A stretch of DNA of 64,000 nucleotides from Pseudomonas sp. 10S4 (lineage in GTDB: Bacteria; Pseudomonadota; Gammaproteobacteria; Pseudomonadales; Pseudomonadaceae): positions 3,720,001 to 3,784,000 of the forward strand of contig NZ_CP133774.1 in the NCBI RefSeq assembly GCF_034344865.1, written 5' to 3'. Below are positions 43,796 through 52,910 of this stretch, one piece after another; the first letter of the stretch is position 1, and each line of letters begins with the position of its first letter. Position numbers and translations under genes: made by a program. The notes beneath the pieces are model-generated. The model searched no databases and was not told where the DNA came from. It saw nothing but the letters and a program-made list of their open reading frames with translations.

Positions 43796-44259
43796 TCGTA
43801 TCCTGTCCTTAACGCTTGTGCTTGCTCGGCGAGAAGCGTCATTGCTTGCTCGCTGGCGGTGTCGCGCCGGTTTTTATAATCCATCAAATCGGCAAAGCGC
43901 ACACGTCGGTGCTTGCCGGTTTTGTGGTAGGACAACTCGCCGGACTCCAGTAGTTTGATCAGGTGCGGACGTGAGACGTTGAGCAGGTCGGCGGCTTCCT
44001 GGGTGGTCAGTTCCGCGTGAACCGGGACGACCTTGACCGCATTGCCCTCGGCCAATGCGGCCAGGATGTCGAGCAGTAACCGAAGGGCTGATGTGGGCAA
44101 TTCGACGCTGTGAGCTTCATTCTGCTCATCGAAAATCTGGATGCGCTGGGTTTCGAATTGAGTCGCGAGATAGGCGGCGAGGGCGCGCTGGCCTTCAATA
44201 GCGGCCTGAACTTCGCGGGCTATGGGCAGGTTGATCGGTGGATGGATGACTAAGGACAT
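43792..44259 (-). CDS. Excisionase-type helix-turn-helix DNA-binding protein (antitoxin-like)
   Basis: 155 residues. The C-terminal half is an excisionase/MerR-like helix-turn-helix (LTTQEAADLLNVSRPHLIKLLESGELSYHKTGKHRRVRFADLMDYKNRR split across two segments). The N-terminal part is helical. It is coupled to the PIN gene by GTGA, the usual order antitoxin then toxin. ATG 44259 (MSLVIHPPINLPIAREV) is chosen; an upstream ATG at 44274 is possible. Confidence 0.75.
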   Translation of the reverse strand: MSLVIHPPINLPIAREVQAAIEGQRALAAYLATQFETQRIQIFDEQNEAHSVELPTSALRLLLDILAALAEGNAVKVVPVHAELTTQEAADLLNVSRPHLIKLLESGELSYHKTGKHRRVRFADLMDYKNRRDTASEQAMTLLAEQAQALRTGYE

Positions 44260-44343
44260 GATGGTTTCCAACATTCTGAGCAAGCGATGCTGAAAGGCTA
44301 TTCGAATCAAACGAAAATCGCAATAAACGAAAAAAGGCCCTGT

Positions 44344-45232
44344 TTAAGACTCTTTTGCCAGCAAGACCTGGACGTAATCCACAAACGCCCGAGCCTTGGC
44401 ACTGGCCATCCTCCCCGTCGGAAACACCGCCCATAGGTCCTGATTCGGCAAAACCCAATCGCTCATCACTTCCACGACCGCACCATTGGCCAACTCCGGC
44501 GCAAACATCCATTCCGACGCCATGGTCAGCCCTAGATGCGCCAGCACTGATTCACGCAACCCTTCGGCGGCGTTGACGCGGATTCGGCCACTGATGATCA
44601 CCGGTTGTTCTTCGCCGGCTTTCTTGAACTGCCAATTGGTGCCGCCGCCCTGGCTGTAAACGACGGCTTGGTGTTTGGTCAGGTCGACAGGGCAGGTGGG
44701 TTCGCCGTGTTTTTCGAAGTACGCCGGTGTGCCCAGCACCACGCGCCGGCATTCGGCGATCTTGCGGGCGGTCAAGCCGGAATCGCTCAAGATGCCCATG
44801 CGCAGGGCAACGTCGACGCCTTCTTCCACCAGATTGATGTTGCGGTCGTCGAGCATCAGGTCGATGTTCAACTCCGGGTTCTGATCAAGAAACGGCCCCA
44901 GGTGCGGCACGATGTGTTGCCGGCCGAAGGTGACGGCAGCGCAGATCCGCAGATTGCCGGTCAGCCTCCTCGGCGGCGCCGCGAGCGGCGTTGTCGGCCT
45001 CGTCGGCTTCTTCGATGGCGCGTTTGGCCCTGTCGAAAAACGCCAGCCCGGCTTCGGTCGGGGTCAGGCCGCGGGTCGAGCGCAACAGCAGTCGTACGGC
45101 GAGTCGGGTTTCCAGTTGCGCGATGGTTTTCGAGACGGCGGGCTGGCCGATATTCAGGCGTCGGGCTGCCGCGGAAAACGAGCCGGTTTCGACCACGTAG
45201 ACGAAGGTTTCCATTGCGCCGAGGCGGTCCAT
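44344..45232 (-). pseudogene. LysR-type regulator with one frameshift
   Basis: The N-terminal helix-turn-helix (AMETFVYVVETGSFSAAARRL, PAVSKTIAQLETRLAVRLL) and the C-terminal effector domain (SGLTARKIAECRRVVLGTPAYF, WMFAPELANGAVVEVMSDW) lie in two frames. Removing one of the two C at 44967-44968 (plus strand) joins them into about 295 residues, normal LysR length. It probably controlled the adjacent SDR gene 140 bases upstream, with which it shares strand. Confidence 0.75.
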
Positions 45233-45255
45233 CTTGAGTCCTTGTGAAGATCAAA

Positions 45256-45349
45256 TGTGGGGGCGAGCTTGCTCGCGATAGCGGTCTGACATTCAGCATT
45301 GATACTGACTGTTATGGTCTCATCGCGAGCAAGCTCGCTCCCACAGTGG
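45256..45349. repeat. REP pair
   Basis: GGGGGCGAGCTTGCTCGCGA and its complement GCGAGCAAGCTCGCTCCCAC flank a spacer of about 50 bases between the LysR gene and the SDR gene. Confidence 0.85.
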
Positions 45350-45373
45350 ATTGATGTTGTCTGAAAAAACTCA

Positions 45374-46096
45374 TCAGAACGCGGCTTTGCCGATCGAAGC
45401 GCCACCATCGACAAACAGCGTTTGCCCGGTGATGAACCCACTCTGTTCGGACAACAAAAAGGCAATCGCAGCGGCGATCTCTTCCGGTTGCCCCAGCCGG
45501 CCCATCGGCACGCCGGCCAGATAGCGGGCTTCACCTTCGCTGCCGATCGGGTTGTTGGCGCGGAACAGTTCGGTTTCGGTAGGGCCCGGGGCCACGGCGT
45601 TGACCGTGATCCCGGTTTGCGCCAGTTCCAGCGCCCAGGAGCGGGTGAAACTGATCAGCGCCGCTTTCGCCGCCGCATACGCCGTGCGCTGGGTAATCCC
45701 GAGCACCGTCAGACTGGAAATGTTCACCACCCGACCCCAGCCTTTGGCGCGCATGTTTGGCAGCAGTGTCTGCGTCGCTTGCAGGGCTGAATGCAGGTTG
45801 ACCCGCATCACGTCATCGAAGGTGTCGAGGTCGATTTCGCCGAAGACCTCGAGCGCGCGAACCAGACCGACGTTGTTCACTAGTCCATCGAACTCATACG
45901 TCCTGGCCAGATCCGCCAACACTTCCTGGGTCAGTACTCGGTCGCTCAGGTCCAGTGGAAACAGAATGCCGGGGAATGTCAGGTCCGGTGTGCGGGCAAT
46001 CCCGACCACGCGATGACCCGCACGGTCCAGATGCTCGGCCACCGCACGACCGATGCCTTTGCTGGCGCCGGTGATGAGAAAGGTACGTCGGGTCAT
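45374..46096 (-). CDS. Short-chain dehydrogenase/reductase
   Basis: 240 residues with the full classical SDR set: TGASKGIGRAVAEHL cofactor motif, NNVG (in DGLVNNVGLVR), the active-site Ser in NISSLTVLG, YAAAKAALISF with catalytic Tyr and Lys, and PGPTETELF. NAD(P)H-dependent reduction of an unknown carbonyl. ATG 46096 has GGAG six bases upstream; upstream in-frame ATGs lack a site. Lies 50 bases after the peroxiredoxin-like gene on the same strand, so co-transcription is likely. Confidence 0.9.
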   Translation of the reverse strand: MTRRTFLITGASKGIGRAVAEHLDRAGHRVVGIARTPDLTFPGILFPLDLSDRVLTQEVLADLARTYEFDGLVNNVGLVRALEVFGEIDLDTFDDVMRVNLHSALQATQTLLPNMRAKGWGRVVNISSLTVLGITQRTAYAAAKAALISFTRSWALELAQTGITVNAVAPGPTETELFRANNPIGSEGEARYLAGVPMGRLGQPEEIAAAIAFLLSEQSGFITGQTLFVDGGASIGKAAF

Positions 46097-46145
46097 GGGA
46101 ACTCCTTCAAAGAACATGCCGCGGGTCAGGCGGCACGTGATCGGT

Positions 46146-46802
46146 TCAGCCGCGAATCGCATCCAGCATCGCTTCCGGCTCTGGTCGCTGAGTGTAATCC
46201 GGGTTGACCTCGGCGTAACGAATCACGCCATCCCGACCGATCACATAACGCGCCGGCATCGGCAGGGTCCAGGACGGATCGTCGTTAAACGTCGGCAGGT
46301 CATTGCGCAGGTTCTTGTACAACTCGATCAAATAATCCGGCAATTCGAAACGCAGGCCAAAGGCCTCCGCCACGTCGTTGTGGGTGTCGCTCAGAATCGG
46401 AAACGCCAGGCCATTGGTGCGCAGCGATTTGCGGCTGTTGGCGGCGATTTGCGGCGAGATTGCCACAAGGTTAGCCCCGGCCTCCTGCAAGGTCGGCAGG
46501 AAGGCCTGAAGGGCTTGCAGCTCCATGTTGCAGTACGGGCACCAGACGCCACGGTAAAACGTCAGCACCAACGGACCTTCGGCCAGCAGATCGGCAGAGG
46601 ACACGGGTTTGCCGTCGGGATCCTTGAGGGTAAACAACGGCGCTTTGTCCCCGACTTTCAGCGCTTTGTCCGCCGCGCCGGACGCAATCAGTTCAGCGGT
46701 GGCACGCTCCATGATCGGATGGATTTCGGCCGGAGCGTTGTAGGGCGGTTTCCCGGCCTTGAAATCGGCTTTGAAGGCATCGAGTTTTGCTTGCAGGGTC
46801 AT
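46146..46802 (-). CDS. AhpC/TSA-family peroxiredoxin-like protein
   Basis: 218 residues. A thioredoxin-fold redoxin domain (about 48-200) has the active-site segment TFYRGVWCPYCNMEL, a CPYC pair as in atypical or Bcp-like peroxidases. The N-terminal 45 residues are helical and not usual in short Prx. It would reduce peroxides with thiol donors. ATG 46802; GGATTACGATC precedes it. Confidence 0.88.
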   Translation of the reverse strand: MTLQAKLDAFKADFKAGKPPYNAPAEIHPIMERATAELIASGAADKALKVGDKAPLFTLKDPDGKPVSSADLLAEGPLVLTFYRGVWCPYCNMELQALQAFLPTLQEAGANLVAISPQIAANSRKSLRTNGLAFPILSDTHNDVAEAFGLRFELPDYLIELYKNLRNDLPTFNDDPSWTLPMPARYVIGRDGVIRYAEVNPDYTQRPEPEAMLDAIRG

Positions 46803-47025
46803 GATCGTAATCCTTGGTGGGGAGGCCGGTTAGCTGGGATCGATGGTGACCTTGTGCGGGTGAGGGCGGAACGCGGGTGGGGGGCATAGGATTCATTCTT
46901 GGGAAGAATGGCCTGCCCTTAATCACACTCTGTAAAACAACCGGACGTCGTGCTTTCCATTTTTGTGCTTGAGTAAAGATAACTCTGGAGTTACTTTTGT
47001 CTGGGTCAAAGCAAGGAGGCTGTTG

Positions 47026-47238
47026 GTGCAAAGCAGGTTATTGATCAAGGAACTGGAGGAGGCGGGCTGGACACTGGATCGGGTCACTGGCAGTCATCAC
47101 ATTTTCACTCACCGTTATAACCCGTACACGATTCCCGTCCCGCACCCGAAAAAGGATTTACCGATCGGGACGGTTAAAAGCATCAGGAGGCGAGCCGGGC
47201 TGTATTGCCCGCTAGCCAGCTACGCAGGAGATCCATAA
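47026..47238 (+). CDS. hicA: HicA-type mRNA interferase toxin
   Basis: A 70-residue dsRNA-binding-fold toxin that blocks translation by binding mRNA. The catalytic His region is VTGSHHIFTHRY and the basic end GTVKSIRRRAGL. GTG 47026 is chosen because AAGGAGG lies seven bases upstream. The stop overlaps the hicB start by one base, the standard HicAB order. Confidence 0.88.
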   Translation: MQSRLLIKELEEAGWTLDRVTGSHHIFTHRYNPYTIPVPHPKKDLPIGTVKSIRRRAGLYCPLASYAGDP

Positions 47239-47642
47239 TGCAATATCCAATCTGTATCGAGTGGGGCGACGAGAACACCGCCATCGGTATTCAGATCCCC
47301 GATATTCCAGGCGCGGTAACCGCCGGGGATACGTTTGAAGACGCCTATAACGCGGCAGTCGAGATAGCCCACATCATGCTGCAGGAGATGGCGGCTGATG
47401 GGGAGCCGATTCCAATGCCGACTTCCGCGGCCGCGCACCGCGGCAATCCCGAGTTTGCCAACATGGGCTGGGGAATGCTGGAGTTGGACATCGCGCCGTA
47501 CATGGGCAAAACCGAGAAGGTCAATGTGACGCTGCCGGGGTACGTGATTCAACGCATTGACCGTTATGTGCGTGAGCACAACGTCAAAAGCCGCTCCTCC
47601 TTTCTGGCGGATGCGGCGATGGAGAAGTTGGTTCGTCACTGA
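47238..47642 (+). CDS. hicB: HicB-type antitoxin
   Basis: 134 residues. The degraded RNase H-like domain (IEWGDENTAIGIQIPDIPGAVTAGDTFEDA) binds HicA. The C-terminal ribbon-helix-helix (NVTLPGYVIQRIDRYVREHNV...SRSSFLADAAMEKL) binds the operator for autoregulation. Overlaps hicA by one base, so dose is coupled. Confidence 0.9.
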   Translation: MQYPICIEWGDENTAIGIQIPDIPGAVTAGDTFEDAYNAAVEIAHIMLQEMAADGEPIPMPTSAAAHRGNPEFANMGWGMLELDIAPYMGKTEKVNVTLPGYVIQRIDRYVREHNVKSRSSFLADAAMEKLVRH

Positions 47643-47662
47643 GAGCCGACAGTCACATCGTA

Positions 47663-47709
47663 TTCGCGGGCAAGCCCCACTCCCGTAGGAGCGAGGCTTG
47701 CCCGCGAAG
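47663..47709. repeat. REP palindrome
   Basis: TTCGCGGGCAAGCCCCACTC and AGGAGCGAGGCTTGCCCGCGAA arms directly adjacent, forming one long hairpin between convergent hicB and the MFS gene. Confidence 0.8.
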
Positions 47710-47720
47710 CTTCTAGCGAT

Positions 47721-48926
47721 TTATGCCGTTGCCAGGGAAGGTTCTTTTGAAACGCTCAAGAATCGCAACAACGCCAACAGCGGAAACGCGCTGCCGACAA
47801 TCACGATCCACAACCAGCCGCCGTGTTCATACACCGCACTGGCCACCGACGAACCGAAGGCGCCGCCGATGAAGATGCTGGTCATGTACAGCGCATTCAA
47901 GCGGCTGCGGCTTTTGGCGTCGAGGGCGTAGACCGCGCGTTGGCCCAGGACCATGTTCATCTGCACGCAGAAGTCGAGCACCACGCCGGTGACGGCCAGG
48001 CCGATGACGCTGTAGAGCGGGTGGATGAAGGCCGGCAGGAAGCTCAGGCTGGCGAATATCAGGGCCAGCAGTGAGGCTTTGCGGGTGTGCCCGGCGTCGG
48101 CCAGTCGACCGGCAATCGGTGCGGCGATGGCACCGATGGCACCGACCAGGGCGAAGATCGCGATCTGGGTTTGGCTCAAACCGTGGTTACGCGCCAGTTC
48201 CAGCGGCACCGCGGTCCAGAACAGGCTGAAGGTGGCGAACATGCAACCCTGGTAAAACGCTCGCTGGCGCAAGACTGGTTGTTGACGCAACAGCGTCCAC
48301 AGCGAGCCGAGCAACTGACCATAAGAAGCGCTGTGATCAGGCTGGCGCTTGGGAATGGTCAACGCCAGCACGATACTGATCGCCGCCATCAACGCTGCCG
48401 CAATGATGAACATCGCCCGCCAGCCGAAGTGGTCAGCCACCAAGCTCGACACCGGACGCGCCAACAAAATACCCAGCAGCAAACCGCCCATGATCCCGCC
48501 GACCACTCGACCGCGAGACTCTTCCGGCGCCAGGTGTGCGGCCAACGGAATCAGGATCTGCACCGACACCGAACTGAAGCCCACCAGCAACGAGATCAGC
48601 AGAAACACATTCGGTTGATCGGTGAACGCTGCACCCAGCAGGCTGGCAATCGCCACCAGCGTGGTGATGATCATCAACTTGCGGTTTTCCAGCAGATCAC
48701 CCAGCGGCACCAGAAAGAACAGGCCCAGCGCATAACCAATCTGGGTCAGTGACACGATGAAACTGGCCATGGTGCTGGTCAGGCCGATGTCCGGTGCGAT
48801 CAGGCCGATGATTGGTTGGGCGTAATAGATGTTGGCAACGATGGCGCCGCAGCAGAAGGCGAACAACATCACCATGCCTTTGGTCATTGTCACGGCGCTG
48901 TGGGGCGCCTGAGTCGCTGGGTTCAT
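47721..48926 (-). CDS. Major facilitator superfamily exporter
   Basis: 401 residues, about 12 membrane helices. It starts MNPATQAPHSAVTMTKGMVM and has the MFS loop 2-3 motif (FFLVPLGDLLENRKLMIITT) and a second-half repeat (GRLADAGHTRKASLL). Likely a drug or sugar/arabinose efflux-type antiporter; substrate unknown. The ATG at 48926 is chosen, since upstream residues are not hydrophobic or conserved. Convergent with hicAB. Confidence 0.9.
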   Translation of the reverse strand: MNPATQAPHSAVTMTKGMVMLFAFCCGAIVANIYYAQPIIGLIAPDIGLTSTMASFIVSLTQIGYALGLFFLVPLGDLLENRKLMIITTLVAIASLLGAAFTDQPNVFLLISLLVGFSSVSVQILIPLAAHLAPEESRGRVVGGIMGGLLLGILLARPVSSLVADHFGWRAMFIIAAALMAAISIVLALTIPKRQPDHSASYGQLLGSLWTLLRQQPVLRQRAFYQGCMFATFSLFWTAVPLELARNHGLSQTQIAIFALVGAIGAIAAPIAGRLADAGHTRKASLLALIFASLSFLPAFIHPLYSVIGLAVTGVVLDFCVQMNMVLGQRAVYALDAKSRSRLNALYMTSIFIGGAFGSSVASAVYEHGGWLWIVIVGSAFPLLALLRFLSVSKEPSLATA

Positions 48927-49159
48927 AACGTGTCTCGCTAAACAGGAGGAATGCGCGAAGGCTAAGGGGCTGACCGAAACGGCGGAAGAGGGATTGGAGT
49001 GATAGTAATCATTCCGTTGCGGAATGAGTGACGGACGACTGCGATGTCCATCGATGAACCTTGCGTCAAAACAGTGAGGCTGATGATACATTCACTTACA
49101 TCTTGTTCGATAGCGTGCTTATGTTCTCTCTTCACGTTTCATAACCGGAAGCCACTTCC

Positions 49160-49789
49160 ATGAATGCGATGTTCCGTCACCTGATTCGCAGCGCCTCAGC
49201 GATTACGCTGGTCACCTTATTCTCGGCAGGACTGGCTCAGGCGGACGACGCTCCGGGCCTGCGCATAGGCGTGCGCGGCGAGATTACCGGCGTCAATGCC
49301 GATACCCTGAAGGTTCACACCAAAAGCGGCGAAAACGTGGTCATCACCCTGACCAAGGACACCAAAGTCCGAGCCGTGACCCTGGCCAATATCGAAGACA
49401 TCAAACCCGGTAGCTACATCGGCTCGGCCGCCATTCCCCAGGATGACGGCACCCTCAAGGCACTCGAAGTCCACGTCTTCCCACCGGAACTGGCGGGCAG
49501 CGGCGACGGCCATCGGCCCTTCGACCTGGCCAAGGGCAGCAGCATGACCAATGGCAGCGTTGGCGATCTGGTGGTCAGCAATGGCCGCACCTTGACCGTT
49601 AACTACAAGGGCGGCCAGCAGAAGATTCTGGTGCCGGAAGACGTGCCGATCGTCAACCTGATGCCGGGGGATCGCACTTTGTTGAAGGTTGGCGTGAAGA
49701 TCGTGACGTTTGTGACCCAAAGTGCGGACGGGACGCTGACGGCTCAATCCATCTCTGCGGGTAAGGATGGCGTTACACCGCCGATGTAA
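49160..49789 (+). CDS. Periplasmic protein, DUF5666-like
   Basis: 209 residues with a signal peptide (cleavage after SAGLAQA) and repeated small beta domains (IRGEITGVNADTLKVHTKSG... VVSNGRTLTVNYKGGQQ), as in the DUF5666 family of exported proteins with OB-like folds. Function unknown; a metal or polymer-binding role is possible. ATG 49160 after GGAAGCCACTTCC. Confidence 0.75.
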   Translation: MNAMFRHLIRSASAITLVTLFSAGLAQADDAPGLRIGVRGEITGVNADTLKVHTKSGENVVITLTKDTKVRAVTLANIEDIKPGSYIGSAAIPQDDGTLKALEVHVFPPELAGSGDGHRPFDLAKGSSMTNGSVGDLVVSNGRTLTVNYKGGQQKILVPEDVPIVNLMPGDRTLLKVGVKIVTFVTQSADGTLTAQSISAGKDGVTPPM

Positions 49790-49803
49790 CGACTTGCCGA
49801 AAT

Positions 49804-49900
49804 CCCTGTGGGAGCGGGCTTGCTCGCGAAGGCGGCTTCACATTCAACAGAGATGTCTACTGAGACACCGCTTTCGCGAGCAAGCCCGCTCCCACAGGGG
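49804..49900. repeat. REP pair
   Basis: CTGTGGGAGCGGGCTTGCTC and inverted complement around AGAGATGTCTACTGAGAC; directly upstream of a bidirectional terminator. Confidence 0.85.
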
Positions 49901-49940
49901 ATCTTCGGTGAACACAAATTTACTGTTTGGCCACAAAAAA

Positions 49941-49966
49941 AGGCGACCTCCGCAGGTCGCCTTTTC
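49941..49966. terminator. Bidirectional terminator between converging genes
   Basis: AGGCGACCT (49941-49949), loop, AGGTCGCCT (49954-49962), with an A run on the left and TTTT on the right. It serves the DUF5666-like gene and sbp. Confidence 0.85.
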
Positions 49967-49981
49967 ATTGAGCCTTAGCCT

Positions 49982-50977
49982 TTACTGCGCATAAATCTGA
50001 TCAAAAATCCCACCATCATTGAAGTGGGTCTTCTGCACGGTGCGCCAGTCACCAAAGGTCTTCTCTACCGAAAGGAAATCAACCTTCGGGAAACGATCGG
50101 TGTACTTGGCCAAAACCGCCGGGTCTCGCGGACGCAGGTAGTTTGCCGCTGCAATCTCCTGACCTTCCGGCGACCACAAGTACTTCAGGTATTCGTCAGC
50201 AGCGGCGCGAGTGCCTTTTTTGTCGACGACTTTATCGACGACAGATACCGGCGGCTCAGCCTCGGCGGAAACACTTGGGTAGATCACTTCAAACTGGTCA
50301 CGGCCAAACTCGCGGGCAATCATTTCCGCTTCGTTTTCGAAGGTCACCAGCACGTCGCCGATCTGGTTGGTCATGAAGGTCGTCGTGGCTGCACGGCCGC
50401 CGGTGTCCAGCACGGGCGCCTGTTTGAACAGTTTGCCGACAAAGGCTTTGGCCTTTTCGTCATCGCCGCCATTCTTCAGCACGTAACCCCAGGCCGAGAG
50501 GTAGGTGTAGCGGCCGTTGCCCGAGGTTTTCGGGTTCGGCACGATCACTTGCACACCGTCCTTGAGCAGGTCGGGCCAGTCTTTCAGGGCTTTCGGGTTG
50601 CCTTTGCGGACGATGAACACGGTGGCCGAGGTGAACGGCGCGCTGTTGTTTGGCAGGCGGGTGACCCAGTTGTCCGGAACCAGTTTGCCGTTGTCTGCCA
50701 AGGCGTTGATGTCGGTGGCCATGTTCATGGTGATGACGTCAGCCGGCAGGCCATCGATGACCGAACGTGCCTGTTTGCTCGAGCCGCCGAAAGACATCTG
50801 CAGGGTGATGTTTTCGTTGTGCTTGGCTTGCCAGTGTTTCTGGAACGCAGTGTTGTAGTCCTTGTAGAAATCGCGCATCACGTCGTAGGAAACGTTGAGC
50901 AGGGTCGGTGCGGCCTGAGCCACGCTGGTCAATGCCAGGCCAGCGGCCAGAAGTGAGGCGCCAAAGAGTTTTTTCAC
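49982..50977 (-). CDS. sbp: Sulfate-binding protein of an ABC transporter
   Basis: 331 residues: signal peptide (cleaved near VAQAAP) and two-lobed periplasmic binding domain. Sbp family motifs: LLNVSYDVMRDFYKDYN, FGGSSKQARSVIDGLPADV, VPNPKTSGNGRYTYLSAWG. It captures sulfate or thiosulfate for the Cys transporter; the permease genes are not beside it here. The GTG start at 50977 has AAGGAA six bases upstream. Probably induced by sulfur limitation (known for the family). Confidence 0.95.
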   Translation of the reverse strand: MKKLFGASLLAAGLALTSVAQAAPTLLNVSYDVMRDFYKDYNTAFQKHWQAKHNENITLQMSFGGSSKQARSVIDGLPADVITMNMATDINALADNGKLVPDNWVTRLPNNSAPFTSATVFIVRKGNPKALKDWPDLLKDGVQVIVPNPKTSGNGRYTYLSAWGYVLKNGGDDEKAKAFVGKLFKQAPVLDTGGRAATTTFMTNQIGDVLVTFENEAEMIAREFGRDQFEVIYPSVSAEAEPPVSVVDKVVDKKGTRAAADEYLKYLWSPEGQEIAAANYLRPRDPAVLAKYTDRFPKVDFLSVEKTFGDWRTVQKTHFNDGGIFDQIYAQ

Positions 50978-50994
50978 TGCGCATTCCTTGTTCT

Positions 50995-51025
50995 GGTAGG
51001 CGCAGCCTTCGGCAGCTCCTACAGG
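50995..51025. repeat. Single REP unit
   Basis: GTAGGCGCAGCCTTCGGCAG then CTCCTAC, upstream of sbp. Confidence 0.6.
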
Positions 51026-51118
51026 TTATTTTTCAGTCATTGAAGAGGTGTTGCCACCGTTTTGCCAGCGACTATAGCCGGGCACGCATAGTCCTTTAAA
51101 GATTAAAAAGCTCTTTGC

Positions 51119-51943
51119 TTATTCCAGTTTTGTAAACAACGCATTACCACACCGCGAGCAAAACGCGGCACTGGGTTCGTGGCTGTTTTTCTTGCACACC
51201 GGACAGTCGTGTTGCTGTTGTTCGCCGCGCATCGCACTGGCCAGTTCAGCGGTAAAGATCCCGGTCGGGACCGCGATGATCGAGTAACCGGTGATCATCA
51301 CCATCGACGAGATGATTTGCCCCAGCACGGTTTTCGGCACGATGTCGCCGTAGCCGACGGTGGTCAAGGTCACGATAGCCCAGTAGATGCCTTTCGGGAT
51401 GCTGGTGAAGCCATGTTCCGGGCCTTCGACCACATACATCAAGGTGCCGAACACGGTCACCAAGGTGCAGACGCCGAGCAGGAAGACGAGGATTTTCTGC
51501 TTGCTGCCACGCAGGGCATCGAGCAGGTAATGGGCCTGTTTCAGGTAGGGGCTGAGCTTGAGCACCCGGAAAATCCGCAGCATCCGAATGATCCGGATGA
51601 TCAGCAGGTACTGTGCATCGCTGTAGTACAACGCGAGGATGCCGGGCACGATCGCCAGCAAATCCACCAGCCCGTAAAAGCTGAACGCGTAACGCAGCGG
51701 CTTGGGCGAGCAGTAGAGGCGCAGGATGTACTCACCCAGAAAGATGACCGTGAACCCCCACTCGATGCACGCCAGTACGTCGGCGTAGTTCTGATGAACC
51801 GCGTCAATGCTGTCGAGGATCACGATCACCAGGCTGGCGAGGATGATCAGCAGCAACGTGCTGTCAAAGCGCCGGCCAGCTACCGTGTCGGTCTGGAAAA
51901 TCATCACGTACAGGCGATTGCGCCACGTGTCGTTGCCGTTCAT
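51119..51943 (-). CDS. Voltage-gated-type K+ channel with C-terminal zinc ribbon
   Basis: 274 residues with six membrane helices of the Kv type. The S4 voltage sensor IRIIRMLRIFRVLKL has an Arg every third residue, the pore helix follows, and the selectivity filter is TLTTVGYGD. The C-terminus has two CxxC pairs (CPVCKK...CSRCG), an added zinc-ribbon-like domain. ATG 51943 is used; 51961 is in frame. The gene lies 24 bases after the urea channel on the same strand. Confidence 0.9.
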   Translation of the reverse strand: MNGNDTWRNRLYVMIFQTDTVAGRRFDSTLLLIILASLVIVILDSIDAVHQNYADVLACIEWGFTVIFLGEYILRLYCSPKPLRYAFSFYGLVDLLAIVPGILALYYSDAQYLLIIRIIRMLRIFRVLKLSPYLKQAHYLLDALRGSKQKILVFLLGVCTLVTVFGTLMYVVEGPEHGFTSIPKGIYWAIVTLTTVGYGDIVPKTVLGQIISSMVMITGYSIIAVPTGIFTAELASAMRGEQQQHDCPVCKKNSHEPSAAFCSRCGNALFTKLE

Positions 51944-51966
51944 TCGAATCGCCCTGAGCATGAAAA

Positions 51967-52881
51967 TCAGCGCAGCCTAGGGTTATTCTCCCCGGTAGCG
52001 CAAGGCGCAGTGTCTTTGGCGGCCCCACGCAGTACGCGAATGCCGGCACGGATCAGCCAGCAAGCGAGGATGAACGGCGCGGTCAGCGTGGCCAGGCCTA
52101 TCGCGGCGAAACCCGGCGTCAGCATCATCGCCAGCACAATGCCCAGCAGCGGCAGCCAGGGTTGGCGGCGGACCTGGCTGAAGGCGAGGGCGGCTAGCAC
52201 CGGGTTATAGCTGCTCAAGCCTGACAATGCGCTGGAAGTTTCGTGATGCAACAGAGCGAAGCCCAGACCCGCCAGCGAACCCAGCAACGCCCAGCAAAAC
52301 CCACGCCGGTCGGCGATCAGCAAACCTGCGGCAATCAGCGCACCCGCCAGCGGATGCCCGAGAAACATCACCTGACCCAAGCCTTTTAATGAAGCGGCGA
52401 TCACGTTGAGGGTGTTCATTTCAATCAGCGGCGCCGGGTGCTGGGGCGCAGCAAACGCGAGCAGCATCCAGCTCAGGCCAACGAACGGTGCGGTGTAGGC
52501 CGGCAGGCACTGATGATCACGGCAGCGCTTGAGCCATTGCTCGGTGAGCATCGCACTCAGGCCACCGCAGGCGATGATCAGCGGCGGCAACATGGCGGAC
52601 CAGGGGAAATACAGGCTCAGCAACAGGCCGAGCAACACGCCGTTATAGCTGAACAGCCCGGCCTGACGATCAGCCTTGGCGTAGCCGCGACGTTGCGCGG
52701 TCAGCAACCCCGCGACCCCGCCCAGCAGCGCACCGCCGAGCAGGAGCGGCGCGGTAAAAAGAATCGCCAACAGGCACAGCAGGCCACACAGCGGATGGCG
52801 CTGGAGGAAGATCTGACTGAAACCGTTGAGCAGGGCAGTGGCCCAGTCGGGGCAGTGGGTGTTGAAGTGGTTGGCAGGCAT
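51967..52881 (-). CDS. Urea channel (UT family)
   Basis: 304 residues, about ten membrane helices forming the two-fold repeat of the urea transporter fold (YNGVLLGLLLSLYF and YNPVLAALAF repeat halves, each followed by TAPF-type segments). It passes urea without energy. ATG 52881 is used. Its neighbours downstream on the same strand are the glyoxylate operon genes, so urea and glyoxylate from purine breakdown might be handled together (inference). Confidence 0.88.
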   Translation of the reverse strand: MPANHFNTHCPDWATALLNGFSQIFLQRHPLCGLLCLLAILFTAPLLLGGALLGGVAGLLTAQRRGYAKADRQAGLFSYNGVLLGLLLSLYFPWSAMLPPLIIACGGLSAMLTEQWLKRCRDHQCLPAYTAPFVGLSWMLLAFAAPQHPAPLIEMNTLNVIAASLKGLGQVMFLGHPLAGALIAAGLLIADRRGFCWALLGSLAGLGFALLHHETSSALSGLSSYNPVLAALAFSQVRRQPWLPLLGIVLAMMLTPGFAAIGLATLTAPFILACWLIRAGIRVLRGAAKDTAPCATGENNPRLR

Positions 52882-52910
52882 GAAAGTAAATACCAGGGAC
52901 TTGCACAAAA

